A stretch of DNA of 22,403 nt from assembly GCA_026391755.1 (NCBI GenBank), contig JAPLDN010000264.1, positions 1 through 22,403 of the forward strand, in the 5' to 3' direction. Position numbers and translations under genes: made by a program. The DNA is from Bacteroidota bacterium. GTDB taxonomy: Bacteria; Bacteroidota; Bacteroidia; Bacteroidales; FEN-979. The notes beneath the pieces were generated by a model. It saw nothing but the letters and a program-made list of their open reading frames with translations. It did no database searches and was not told the origin of the DNA. Below, in pieces: positions 1-6,839 of the stretch. How positions within the stretch are numbered: the first letter of the stretch is position 1; each line of letters opens with the position of its first letter.

Positions 1-2
1 CA

Positions 3-695
3 TTATTTCATTATAACAGGTATAAGTCGGCAACGATCTCAGCTTCACTCGCCCAGGGAAAAACTCTTGGTGAAGGGATCACCGCCATGAAGAAAATCGC
101 GAAGGAGACTATAGATGGTTCGTTCAATACCGATCTGCTTGGACCTTCGCGCGACTTTGCTGAAAGCAGCTCGAACACTTCCTTCGCTTTTGTGCTGGCC
201 CTGGTGTTGATCTACCTGATCCTTTCGGCCCAGTTTGAAAGTTTCATCGACCCGCTAATCATCATGATCACCGTACCGCTCGCTGTAACCGGCGCTTTGC
301 TTTCGCTGTTCATCTTCGGGAGCACCCTGAACATTTTCTCCGAGATCGGGATGATCATGCTTGTTGGCCTGGTCACAAAGAACGGTATCCTTATTGTCGA
401 GTTTGCGAACCAGAAAAGGAAGCTCGGTTTGTCGAAGTCCGAAGCAGCGTTCGAGGCGGCAGCTGCACGTCTGCGCCCCATACTGATGACTTCCCTGGCG
501 ACGATTTTCGGAGCCATGCCTATCGCCCTCGCCCTGGGCGCAGGCGCTCAAAGCCGCACCCCCCTGGGGATCGTCGTGGTAGGAGGGCTGTTATTTTCAC
601 TGATACTTACTCTCTTTGTAATTCCGGCAATGTACGTGATGATGTCGGGTAAAAAAGAGAAAGTTCCCGATTATTCAGAAGGCCATGCCGAATAA
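3..695 (+). CDS. RND-family efflux transporter, C-terminal part (5' incomplete)
   Basis: This is the end of an inner membrane RND pump subunit (AcrB/MexB, HAE1-like), which uses the proton gradient to push substrates through a periplasmic adaptor and a TolC channel. The open frame runs from base 3 with no stop, so the methionine at 87 is internal and the true start lies left of the window. About 230 residues are visible: the end of the porter domain (QGKTLGEGI), then the last transmembrane block with LILSAQFESFIDPLIIM, TVPLAVTGAL, GLVTKNGILIVEFANQKR and RLRPILMTSLATIFGAMPIA. These are standard signatures of the C-terminal half of HAE1 pumps. The stop overlaps the start of the next gene by 11 bases, which indicates one operon and probable translational coupling. 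Substrate cannot be judged. The family call is secure. Confidence 0.95.
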   Translation, partial: LFHYNRYKSATISASLAQGKTLGEGITAMKKIAKETIDGSFNTDLLGPSRDFAESSSNTSFAFVLALVLIYLILSAQFESFIDPLIIMITVPLAVTGALLSLFIFGSTLNIFSEIGMIMLVGLVTKNGILIVEFANQKRKLGLSKSEAAFEAAAARLRPILMTSLATIFGAMPIALALGAGAQSRTPLGIVVVGGLLFSLILTLFVIPAMYVMMSGKKEKVPDYSEGHAE

Positions 696-1986
696 GAAGA
701 TCATTATACTGTTAAGTCTGCTGATGACCGCAGCCGGTTTGTCGGCCCAATCCCTGCTGGGCGTGGATGATGCAGTGGGGATTGCCCTTAAGAACAATTA
801 TGATGTGTCAATTGCAAAGAACAATGCCAATGTGGCAAAAGTCAACAACACCCTGGGAAACGCAGGGATGCTGCCGAATTTCACCGTGACTGGAACCGAC
901 AATTATTCGGTGAACAATGTTTATATGAACCTTTCCTCGGGAAGCGCCATTACCTCATCCGCAGCTTCATCCAATTCATTCAATGCAGGAGCTGCATTAA
1001 ACTGGACCTTGTTTGACGGGACCAAAATGTTCATCACCAAGAACAAACTCACCCAGATCGAGAAACTGGGTGAAATTCAGTTCAGGGATATGGTTATGCA
1101 AACAGTTTATAATGTGAATGTGGCGTTTTACCAGGTGGTGGTGCAAAAACAACAACTCCTCGCCATACGTGATGTGATGGCCTACAGCCTCGAACGGGTA
1201 AAGATCCTGCAGAAAGGCTATGATGCAGGCATAGCTCATAAAAACGACCTGCTGCAGGCGAAGATCGACCTGAATGTAAACAGGGAAGCGGAGATAAACC
1301 AGCTTAACAATATCAGGAATTCCAAACGGGCGCTCAACCAGGTCATTGCCCGCGACCCGGATACGGAGTTTGACGTGGCCGATACCATCCCCCTGAATTA
1401 CCAGCCCGACCCTGTTGACCTGATGAACAAGTTATATGTGAATAACACCAGCGTGCTTTCCTACCAGAAACAGGTAGATATTGCCAGGCTCAGCCTGGGG
1501 GAATACAAGACCTACCGCCTTCCGAAACTGAATTTTATTGCTTCCTACAATTTTTTTCAAAGTGATAACAGCGCTTCCAACGTGCTCACAAACCGCACTT
1601 ACGGCCCCCTGGTCGGCGGCAGCCTTGTAATCCCGGTTTACCAGGCAGGCAATGCCTTAAGACAGGTAAAAGCAGCAAAAATCCAGCTTCAGTCATCGCA
1701 ATACAGCCTCGATAATGTGAAACTCCAGGTCAACACAGAGCTGAAGACTGCACTTACCGATTTCGATGACCAGAAAACCCTGCTGGGGATTGAAAAGGAC
1801 AACCTGACACTGGCGAAAGAAAACCTCAGGATATCCCTTGAAAGGCTGAGGCTCGGGCAAACTACGGCTCTCGAAGTAAGGCAGGCACAGGAAAGTTATG
1901 CCAACTCCCTGGCAAGGTTTTACGACTTCGAATTCAATCTTAAAGTTGCAGAGACCACGCTCAAGCAGCTGGTTGCAGGATTGTAA
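685..1986 (+). CDS. TolC-family outer membrane efflux protein
   Basis: This is the outer membrane channel partner of the upstream RND pump. It has 433 residues, a normal TolC-family length, and begins with a signal peptide (KKIIILLSLLMTAAGLSA, probable cleavage after about residue 21). The body shows the expected two OEP-type halves. Long heptad-rich helices such as those around ILQKGYDAGIAHKNDLLQAK and RISLERLRLGQTTALEVRQA alternate with strand-like segments (KLNFIASYNFF, GGSLVIPVYQAGN). The Q-A-x-x-x-Y segment near the C-terminus is common in this family. The ATG lies inside the end of the pump gene, in another frame, 11 bases before that stop ends. No terminator hairpin is evident after the gene. 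Confidence in the family is high; the transported substrate is unknown. Confidence 0.93.
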   Translation: MPNKKIIILLSLLMTAAGLSAQSLLGVDDAVGIALKNNYDVSIAKNNANVAKVNNTLGNAGMLPNFTVTGTDNYSVNNVYMNLSSGSAITSSAASSNSFNAGAALNWTLFDGTKMFITKNKLTQIEKLGEIQFRDMVMQTVYNVNVAFYQVVVQKQQLLAIRDVMAYSLERVKILQKGYDAGIAHKNDLLQAKIDLNVNREAEINQLNNIRNSKRALNQVIARDPDTEFDVADTIPLNYQPDPVDLMNKLYVNNTSVLSYQKQVDIARLSLGEYKTYRLPKLNFIASYNFFQSDNSASNVLTNRTYGPLVGGSLVIPVYQAGNALRQVKAAKIQLQSSQYSLDNVKLQVNTELKTALTDFDDQKTLLGIEKDNLTLAKENLRISLERLRLGQTTALEVRQAQESYANSLARFYDFEFNLKVAETTLKQLVAGL

Positions 1987-1988
1987 TA

Positions 1989-2020
1989 CTTGATTTTCGG
2001 TTTATTACTCCTTATATTTG
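1989..2020 (+). promoter_or_regulatory. Bacteroidota-type promoter ahead of the 2068 gene
   Basis: A -33-like CTTG (1989-1992, three of four bases of TTTG) stands 20 bases before TATATTTG (2013-2020), a perfect TAnnTTTG -7 box. Transcription should start near 2027. That is inside the heptad array 2020-2054, so the array would be most of the 5' leader. Confidence 0.6.
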
Positions 2021-2054
2021 TTCACTAGTCAACAGTCGCTGTTCACCAGTCACT
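2020..2054 (+). repeat. Heptad array A: five 7-base units in a 5' leader
   Basis: Five contiguous imperfect units are seen: GTTCACT, AGTCAAC, AGTCGCT, GTTCACC, AGTCACT. The T and C at unit positions 3 and 4 never vary, and the consensus over both arrays is RKTCRSY. The first G is shared with the -7 box and the array ends 13 bases before the ATG at 2068. A sister array with the same unit length and number lies at 2821-2855. Short tandem heptanucleotide repeats are known from other phyla, such as the STRR elements of heterocystous cyanobacteria. The function is unknown. Confidence 0.75.
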
Positions 2055-2067
2055 TAAACAATAATGT

Positions 2068-2568
2068 ATGGAAGAGAAACCCTTAAAATCCGAATCCCCA
2101 AAAACAGCTGCTCCAATCACGGAGCTTCAGAAGTTAAAACTGATCTTCGATGTCGTCAAATGGCTGATCGGATCGGTGGCCCTGGTCATAGTTACCATGA
2201 CTATCGACTATGGCTTTCGGGATCGTGCTGCAGGACTCAATGAGGCCAAACAGTACGATCATTATGTGACCAACCTGATTGTTTTAAACAAGGAAGTGGG
2301 CCCAAGGCGGCTGCTGGCTCAGTATTTCTCATATGTTCTGCCTTCGGCACAACTCAGGAAATGTTGGCAGGATTATTACTGGGTTGTGAATGCCGAATAC
2401 CAGGCAATGCTGAAGCAGGACTCAGTAGCCGGTTCTAAACTCAAGTACTTCATGATGATGAAGTCGGTGACCCCCGATCAGCAGATTGAAGTTGATGAGC
2501 TGTCGAGGCAAAAGAAATATTTGGAGAAGGAATTGTACGGCGAATTCAGGCTGCCCTCCACGAAATAG
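2068..2568 (+). CDS. Hypothetical protein with one membrane helix
   Basis: The product has 166 residues and I do not recognise its family. The N-terminus is polar and proline-rich. A single hydrophobic helix follows at about residues 29-46 (VVKWLIGSVALVIVTMTI), then a soluble, charged, mainly helical tail of about 115 residues with YWVVNAEYQAML and an EVDELSRQKKYLEKEL coiled-coil-like stretch near the end. With no signal peptide cleavage site it is probably a signal-anchored inner membrane protein. It has its own promoter and a leader made of heptad repeats. A truncated DsrE-family reading frame follows directly. Codon use looks like that of its neighbours. The reading frame is well supported, but no function can be assigned. 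Confidence 0.7.
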   Translation: MEEKPLKSESPKTAAPITELQKLKLIFDVVKWLIGSVALVIVTMTIDYGFRDRAAGLNEAKQYDHYVTNLIVLNKEVGPRRLLAQYFSYVLPSAQLRKCWQDYYWVVNAEYQAMLKQDSVAGSKLKYFMMMKSVTPDQQIEVDELSRQKKYLEKELYGEFRLPSTK

Positions 2569-2822
2569 TAAAATCTTCATCAGGACCATAACAAACTTTC
2601 GTCATCTGGGGTCCCTCGGCAAGGCTTCTTGCCCAGGACAAGGATGTGCAAGGGGAATTGGATTTTGTCCAGCAAAGCGGCATCAATGTTGAAGCCTGCA
2701 GGGGTTGCACCGAAGCATACGGAGTTACTTCAGTTATCAGGTCCCTGGGGATTGAAGTTAAATATATGGGGGAAGTGCTCACCCAGTACCTGCAGGGACA
2801 GGGCAGGGTCATTACGTTTTAG
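2568..2822 (+). pseudogene. DsrE-family protein remnant, 5' truncated
   Basis: A frame open from 2592 to the stop at 2820-2822 encodes 76 residues that match the C-terminal two thirds of small DsrE-family proteins. It shows FVIWGPSARLLAQDKDVQ, then INVEACRGCTEAYGV, then GIEVKYMGEVLTQYL and RVITF at the end. These correspond to the family's usual VIWGPSA, EACxxC and VKYMGExLTxYL blocks. No plausible ATG or GTG exists near the start. In the same frame just upstream, bases 2568-2588 read VKSSSGP and then meet a TAA at 2589-2591. That looks like the trace of the family's N-terminal IVWSSGD-like strand, with the intervening part deleted. DsrE-like proteins usually have about 110-120 residues. I read this as a decayed gene with an internal deletion. 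An unusual start codon or a sequence error is the alternative. Confidence 0.72.
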
Positions 2823-2855
2823 TCGGCAGTCGGCAGTCACTAGTCGCCAGTCACC
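2821..2855 (+). repeat. Heptad array B: five 7-base units bridging two stop codons
   Basis: The units are AGTCGGC, AGTCGGC, AGTCACT, AGTCGCC and AGTCACC, contiguous and in register. The array begins on the second base of the TAG ending the dsrE remnant (2820-2822). It also contains the complement of the TGA of the convergent dehydrogenase gene (2851-2853). It matches array A at 2020-2054 in unit, unit number and orientation. Confidence 0.8.
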
Positions 2856-3876
2856 TTACTTTTTTGTAATATTCCACTGTCCTGCTGAACGCTTCCTCCT
2901 CGCTGTAATTCGGTTTGAACCCGAAATCCTTTACCGCTTTTTCCGATGAAAATGTAAAATCACTGCAGGTATAGATTACAGCAAACCTGCTGAATTTCAC
3001 ATTTATTTTTTTGAACGGGCGGATGAGCAGGGCCGAAAACTCCGTCATGGCCCCTATCGCGTAAGCCACAGGCCGGGGGATCCAGAACCCGGGCCATATC
3101 CTGTACCCGGCTGCTGCAACGATTGCATCATATAAATGAAAGAAATTACAGCCCCCGGAATCAGTAATGAAATAGGCCTGGCCCGGGATGCGGTTGTTCC
3201 CTTCAAGCAAGGCTTTTGCAGCCTGGATAAGCGCTGCAGCCATGTTCCCTGCATATACATGCTGTGATTTTGAACTGCCGTCGCCAATCCTCACATAGAA
3301 CCCGCCTTTAGCCATATCTAACAGGGAACCGATATGAAAGGGATCACCTTCTCCCCAGATATCCGCAGGCCTTAATATAACTGTCATTAACCCTTCCTCA
3401 TTTGCTGCCGAAACAAGTTGCTCGGCCTCGCATTTGCTCCTGCAATACATATTCGGATATTCCCTGGGATAGGGTATGCTTTCATCGATATTTACCAGCG
3501 GCTTGCCCCCGAACACCGCATCGAGGGAGCTCGTAAAGACAAGCGCTTTCACGCCATCCGCCTTACAGGCATTAATGACATTGGCCGTACCCTTTGTGTT
3601 CACGGCATAAACCTTTTCGGGGGGATGGGTGCCCCAGTCGACTATGGCAGCGGAATGAATGACAACATCAATGCCTTTACAGGCATTGTTGAGGGATTGC
3701 TGGTCAAGTATATCCCCTCTGATAAATTCAATCCGGGGATCGGCCTGGCCTTTGTATTCGGTCGAATCGAAGATCCTCAATGATTTCAGAGGAAGAGGGG
3801 AATCGGGGGAAAGCATTTCCGCAATGATAAATTTTCCAAGGAAACCGGAACCTCCGGTTAAAAGACAGTTTATCAT
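2851..3876 (-). CDS. NAD(P)-dependent epimerase/dehydrogenase, 3-beta-HSD-like
   Basis: This 341-residue protein belongs to the extended short-chain dehydrogenase family, close to the 3-beta-hydroxysteroid dehydrogenase/sterol-4-carboxylate dehydrogenase type. It starts with the Rossmann loop TGGSGFLG (residues 7-14). It has the DVVIHSAA strand at about 70-77, the FTSS active-site serine region (115-117), the catalytic Y144-x3-K148 pair and RPADIWGEGD after it. The C-terminal half is the substrate lobe, with hydrophobic stretches (WIPRPVAYAIGAMTEFSALL) that suggest a lipid or membrane-near substrate. The length is normal. It is transcribed alone, divergent from the 4049 operon, and its stop codon lies inside heptad array B. 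The substrate cannot be predicted from sequence; NDP-sugar epimerisation is less likely given the hydrophobic C-terminal lobe. Confidence 0.85.
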   Translation of the reverse strand: MINCLLTGGSGFLGKFIIAEMLSPDSPLPLKSLRIFDSTEYKGQADPRIEFIRGDILDQQSLNNACKGIDVVIHSAAIVDWGTHPPEKVYAVNTKGTANVINACKADGVKALVFTSSLDAVFGGKPLVNIDESIPYPREYPNMYCRSKCEAEQLVSAANEEGLMTVILRPADIWGEGDPFHIGSLLDMAKGGFYVRIGDGSSKSQHVYAGNMAAALIQAAKALLEGNNRIPGQAYFITDSGGCNFFHLYDAIVAAAGYRIWPGFWIPRPVAYAIGAMTEFSALLIRPFKKINVKFSRFAVIYTCSDFTFSSEKAVKDFGFKPNYSEEEAFSRTVEYYKKVR

Positions 3877-4021
3877 CAGTAAAGTTTAAAATTTGATACT
3901 GGGTAAGCCTAAAGGATAATCCGCGAAAATACAGAATAATCTGCTTGCCTTGCAAAGCATAGCCCGGGCTTTCGACAAGGTAAAATTTCTTCCACGAGTT
4001 TTTTTTATCAATGCAAATATT

Positions 4022-4029
4022 TATGTTTG
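4022..4029 (+). promoter_or_regulatory. Candidate -7 box TATGTTTG for the 4049 operon
   Basis: This is a perfect TAnnTTTG match 19 bases before the ATG at 4049. A T-run (about 3999-4006) occupies the -33 region without a clear TTTG. It lies in the 172-base divergent space between the dehydrogenase and the operon, and downstream of an alternative in-frame ATG at 3950, so it also argues for the start at 4049. Confidence 0.5.
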
Positions 4030-4048
4030 TAGATTAAATTCCCATACC

Positions 4049-4432
4049 ATGAAATCCAAGATTAAAAAGTTTTATACCTGGGCCATTGTGATCTTGCTTG
4101 TCGTCTTTGCAATTTTTATATACTGGAAATATTACTTCACTTTCAGTGAAGGAAACAGGGCCGGATTATTGCAAAAATTCTCTAAACGCGGCCAGGTCTT
4201 CAAGACCTGGGAGGGTGAGATGATCCTGAGCAGCGTCAGAAGCAGCCAGAATGTTGCCCTGGCTTCCGAGAAATTTCTTTTTTCGGTCACCGACAAGGAC
4301 GTTGCCGGGAAACTTTCGCACCTGGAAGGCAGTTTTGTGACCCTGCATTATACCGAGAAGAACGGGAAGCTTTTCTGGAGGGGAGATACTGAATATTTTG
4401 TCGACAGTGTAACTGCTGTTAAAAATGAGTGA
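4049..4432 (+). CDS. Small membrane-anchored protein, conserved in Bacteroidota
   Basis: The product has 127 residues: a short basic N-terminus, one hydrophobic helix at about residues 10-27 (WAIVILLVVFAIFIYW), then FTFSEGNRAGLLQKFSKRG and a compact beta-rich domain (VFKTWEGEM, FLFSVTDKDVA, FVTLHYTEK). From memory, this family is widespread in Bacteroidota and its members have sometimes carried the name 6-phosphogluconate dehydrogenase; nothing here supports that enzyme activity. An in-frame ATG exists at 3950. I chose 4049 because a -7 box sits at 4022 and the extension is not protein-like. The end overlaps the next start (4425) by 8 bases, so it is probably co-translated with the LhgO-like oxidase. 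The function is unknown. Confidence 0.82.
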   Translation: MKSKIKKFYTWAIVILLVVFAIFIYWKYYFTFSEGNRAGLLQKFSKRGQVFKTWEGEMILSSVRSSQNVALASEKFLFSVTDKDVAGKLSHLEGSFVTLHYTEKNGKLFWRGDTEYFVDSVTAVKNE

Positions 4433-5624
4433 AAAAGCAGATTATCTGATCATAGGAGCGGGCATCATAGGGCTCGCGATCGCCAGGGAACTTAAATCAC
4501 GTTATCCGCAGGCTGAAATTGTCGTTATAGAAAAAGAACCGGATGTCGCATATCACAGCAGCGGCAGGAACAGCGGGGTGCTGCATGCCGGATTTTATTA
4601 TTCGGCCGATTCGCTGAAAGCAAAGTTTACCCGGGATGGCAATATCCGGATGAAAGAATATGTTAAGAAGAACGGGCTGAAGATCAATGAATGCCGGAAA
4701 GTTGTAGTAGCCACGAATGAGTCGGAGATAGATGGCATCTATGAACTTGAGAAAAGGGGCAGAAAAAATGGCGTTAATGTAAAAGTAATCAGCGAGCAGG
4801 AACTGAAGGATATCGATGCCAATGCAAAAACCACCCAGGTGGCCCTTTACTCTCCGGATACCGCAACGGTTGATCCAACGGAAGTCAATGTTTTTATCAG
4901 GAAAGAATTACAGTCCCTTGGTGTAAAATTTCATTTTTCAGAGGGTTACAAGCGGAAGACCGATGCCAACACTGTTGAAACAACGGGAGGTATGCAGATT
5001 TCGGCCGGCAAGATTATCAATGCAGCCGGGCTTTATGCAGATAAAATTGCGAAGGATTTCGGTTTCTCACAGAACTATACGATTATACCTTTCAAAGGAA
5101 TTTATCTGAAATACACAAAAAAGGACAAGCCGATAAAAACCAATATTTATCCGGTCCCCAATCTGAAAAATCCTTTTCTCGGGGTCCACTATACTGTTAC
5201 AGTGGACGGCATTATAAAAATAGGTCCGACCTCTATCCCGGCTTTCTGGAGGGAAAACTATAAAGGGATGGACAATTTCAGGATGAAAGAACTTTTCAAT
5301 ATTATGGGTTGGGAGGCAAGGCTTTTCATGAGCAATGCTTTTGGCTTCCGCAGCCTTGCATTTGAAGAGATGGCCAAATACAATAAGTCCCATTTCGTGA
5401 GTATGGCAACAAAACTTGTGCATAAGATCGACAAATCGGGATTTACCGAATGGAGCAGGCCCGGCATTCGTGCCCAGCTAATGAATATGAAGACCCTGGA
5501 ACTGGTCATGGATTTCGTGGTGGAAGGGGATAAACAAACGATCCATGTGCTGAATGCTGTTTCCCCGGCATTTACAAGTAGTTTCCCCTTTGCTGAATGG
5601 GTAGTGGAAAATTTCATTAAATAA
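4425..5624 (+). CDS. lhgO: L-2-hydroxyglutarate oxidase (LhgO-like)
   Basis: This 399-residue protein is a DAO-superfamily flavoenzyme expected to oxidise L-2-hydroxyglutarate to 2-oxoglutarate and pass electrons to quinone or oxygen. The FAD-binding Rossmann motif GAGIIG is at residues 11-16, with the acidic end of the second strand at E36 (VVIEKE). SSGRNSGVLHAGFYY follows at 45-59 and is typical of LhgO/L2HGDH. Further family blocks are LYSPDTATVDP, IINAAGLYADKIA, PFKGIYLKY and LGVHYTVTVDG. The length fits the family. It overlaps the upstream gene by 8 bases and lies 10 bases before a 2-hydroxyacid dehydrogenase of the Ldh_2 family, so the operon probably handles 2-hydroxy acids. Another related hydroxyacid substrate cannot be excluded. 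Confidence 0.88.
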   Translation: MSEKADYLIIGAGIIGLAIARELKSRYPQAEIVVIEKEPDVAYHSSGRNSGVLHAGFYYSADSLKAKFTRDGNIRMKEYVKKNGLKINECRKVVVATNESEIDGIYELEKRGRKNGVNVKVISEQELKDIDANAKTTQVALYSPDTATVDPTEVNVFIRKELQSLGVKFHFSEGYKRKTDANTVETTGGMQISAGKIINAAGLYADKIAKDFGFSQNYTIIPFKGIYLKYTKKDKPIKTNIYPVPNLKNPFLGVHYTVTVDGIIKIGPTSIPAFWRENYKGMDNFRMKELFNIMGWEARLFMSNAFGFRSLAFEEMAKYNKSHFVSMATKLVHKIDKSGFTEWSRPGIRAQLMNMKTLELVMDFVVEGDKQTIHVLNAVSPAFTSSFPFAEWVVENFIK

Positions 5625-5634
5625 TACGCAACAT

Positions 5635-6729
5635 ATGGAACCAACTCTCAGGTTTAACCGGAATGATCTGATGGATTTTGTAATCCGCTATATGACAAAA
5701 CTCGGCGTGCCTGCCGAGGATGCAAAGATAGTAGGCAAGGTATTGATCTGTGCGGATATCCGGGGTGTGGAATCACATGGTATGCAACGCCTTGGCTCTT
5801 ATTATGGCAGCCGGATCAGTAAGGGATGGCTTGATCCAAAAACGCCCTACAAGCTGGTTAATGAATCTTCTTCAACAGCTTTGATAGACGGAGGGAACGG
5901 GCTTGGGCAGGTGACTTCTCACAAAGCCATGAGGATTGCGATCGAAAAAGCAAAAAAATCGGGGATCAGCGCCGTTACCGTGCGAAACAGCAACCATTAC
6001 GGCATAGCCGGGTATTATGCCATGATGGCGCTCGAGGAAGGAATGATAGGGTTAAGCCTTACAAATTCCCAGCCTCTCGTTGCCCCGACTTATGGCAGGA
6101 CAGCAGTTGTGGGAACAAATCCAATCGCCCTGGCAGCCCCGTCGGGAGCTCATTACCCTTATCTTCTTGACATGGCGACTTCGGCTGTTGCTTACGGTAA
6201 GATCCAGATTTATGAGAAAAAGCATGAACATATCCCGATAGGATGGGGAATTGATGAAGACGGGCAGGCTACCAATGATCCCGCGAAGATCAAACCCGGT
6301 GGGCACGGGGCTCTTCTGCCTCTCGGAGGGATGGAAATCACCGCAGGATATAAGGGATACGGACTGGCGCTGCTGGTTGAAGTTCTCTGTTCAATACTTT
6401 CGGGCGGGAGTTTCCTGACTAATGTCGGAGGGCCTGGCAGGCCTGAACCTACGGGCGTTTCTCATTTTTTTATGGCGATCAATATAGAGTCGTTCAGGCC
6501 TGTTTTCGACTTCAAGGAGTCAATGGATGCCATGATAGACCTTTTGAAAAAATCCCCGCTGGCTGTCGGCCGTGATGAGATCATGGTTGCAGGCGAAAAG
6601 GAGTTCGAATATGCAAAGTATAACCAGGAGCATGGCGTACCACTTATCAAACCTATTGTAGAGGACCTCAGAAAAGATGGCGAGAAGGTGGGTGTGCCTT
6701 TCGATTGCCACGTTCTCAGGGAAGATTGA
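5635..6729 (+). CDS. Malate/L-lactate dehydrogenase family (Ldh_2) oxidoreductase
   Basis: This 364-residue protein belongs to the NAD(P)-dependent Ldh_2 family (malate, ureidoglycolate, sulfolactate and related 2-hydroxyacid dehydrogenases), which has a non-Rossmann fold. Visible conserved parts are RGVESHGMQRL (R43, H48), GNGLGQVTSHKAM, the NSNHYG motif with H121, LTNSQPLVAPTYG, GTNPIALAAPSG and LLDMATS. The last third contains GGHGALLPLGG and the glycine-rich GYKGYGLALLVE, also standard. The length is normal. It is third in the 4049 operon, directly after the LhgO-like oxidase. The pair could interconvert a 2-hydroxy acid and its keto acid with different electron carriers. The exact substrate cannot be told from sequence. 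Confidence 0.9.
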   Translation: MEPTLRFNRNDLMDFVIRYMTKLGVPAEDAKIVGKVLICADIRGVESHGMQRLGSYYGSRISKGWLDPKTPYKLVNESSSTALIDGGNGLGQVTSHKAMRIAIEKAKKSGISAVTVRNSNHYGIAGYYAMMALEEGMIGLSLTNSQPLVAPTYGRTAVVGTNPIALAAPSGAHYPYLLDMATSAVAYGKIQIYEKKHEHIPIGWGIDEDGQATNDPAKIKPGGHGALLPLGGMEITAGYKGYGLALLVEVLCSILSGGSFLTNVGGPGRPEPTGVSHFFMAINIESFRPVFDFKESMDAMIDLLKKSPLAVGRDEIMVAGEKEFEYAKYNQEHGVPLIKPIVEDLRKDGEKVGVPFDCHVLRED

Positions 6730-6814
6730 ACTTCCCGGGGGAAATTATCCTCCTGAACATCCCTGATTTAGTAGTTATTGCGTTCCAACTGGTCCTGCAC
6801 AAACAGGAATTCGG

Positions 6815-6822
6815 TATCTTTG
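6815..6822 (+). promoter_or_regulatory. Candidate -7 box TATCTTTG for the protease gene
   Basis: This is a perfect TAnnTTTG match 17 bases before the ATG at 6840, in the 110-base gap after the 2-hydroxyacid dehydrogenase gene. No clear TTTG is seen in the -33 region. It suggests that the protease is transcribed separately from the operon upstream. Confidence 0.5.
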
Positions 6823-6839
6823 ACGGCAATATCTGAATC

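Noticed and set aside
2629..2949. Open frame of 106 codons on the + strand over the dsrE remnant and dehydrogenase end
   Set aside because: It is a different frame over the DsrE-like sequence and then antisense to the dehydrogenase; its translation looks like no protein.
3961..3970. Perfect 10-base palindrome AGCCCGGGCT in the divergent region
   Set aside because: Too short and isolated, with no second copy and no promoter overlap; chance is likely in this GC range.
3950..4048. Upstream ATG extending the 127-residue membrane protein by 33 residues
   Set aside because: The extension lies mainly before the -7 box at 4022 and its translation is not like the family, which begins close to the membrane helix.
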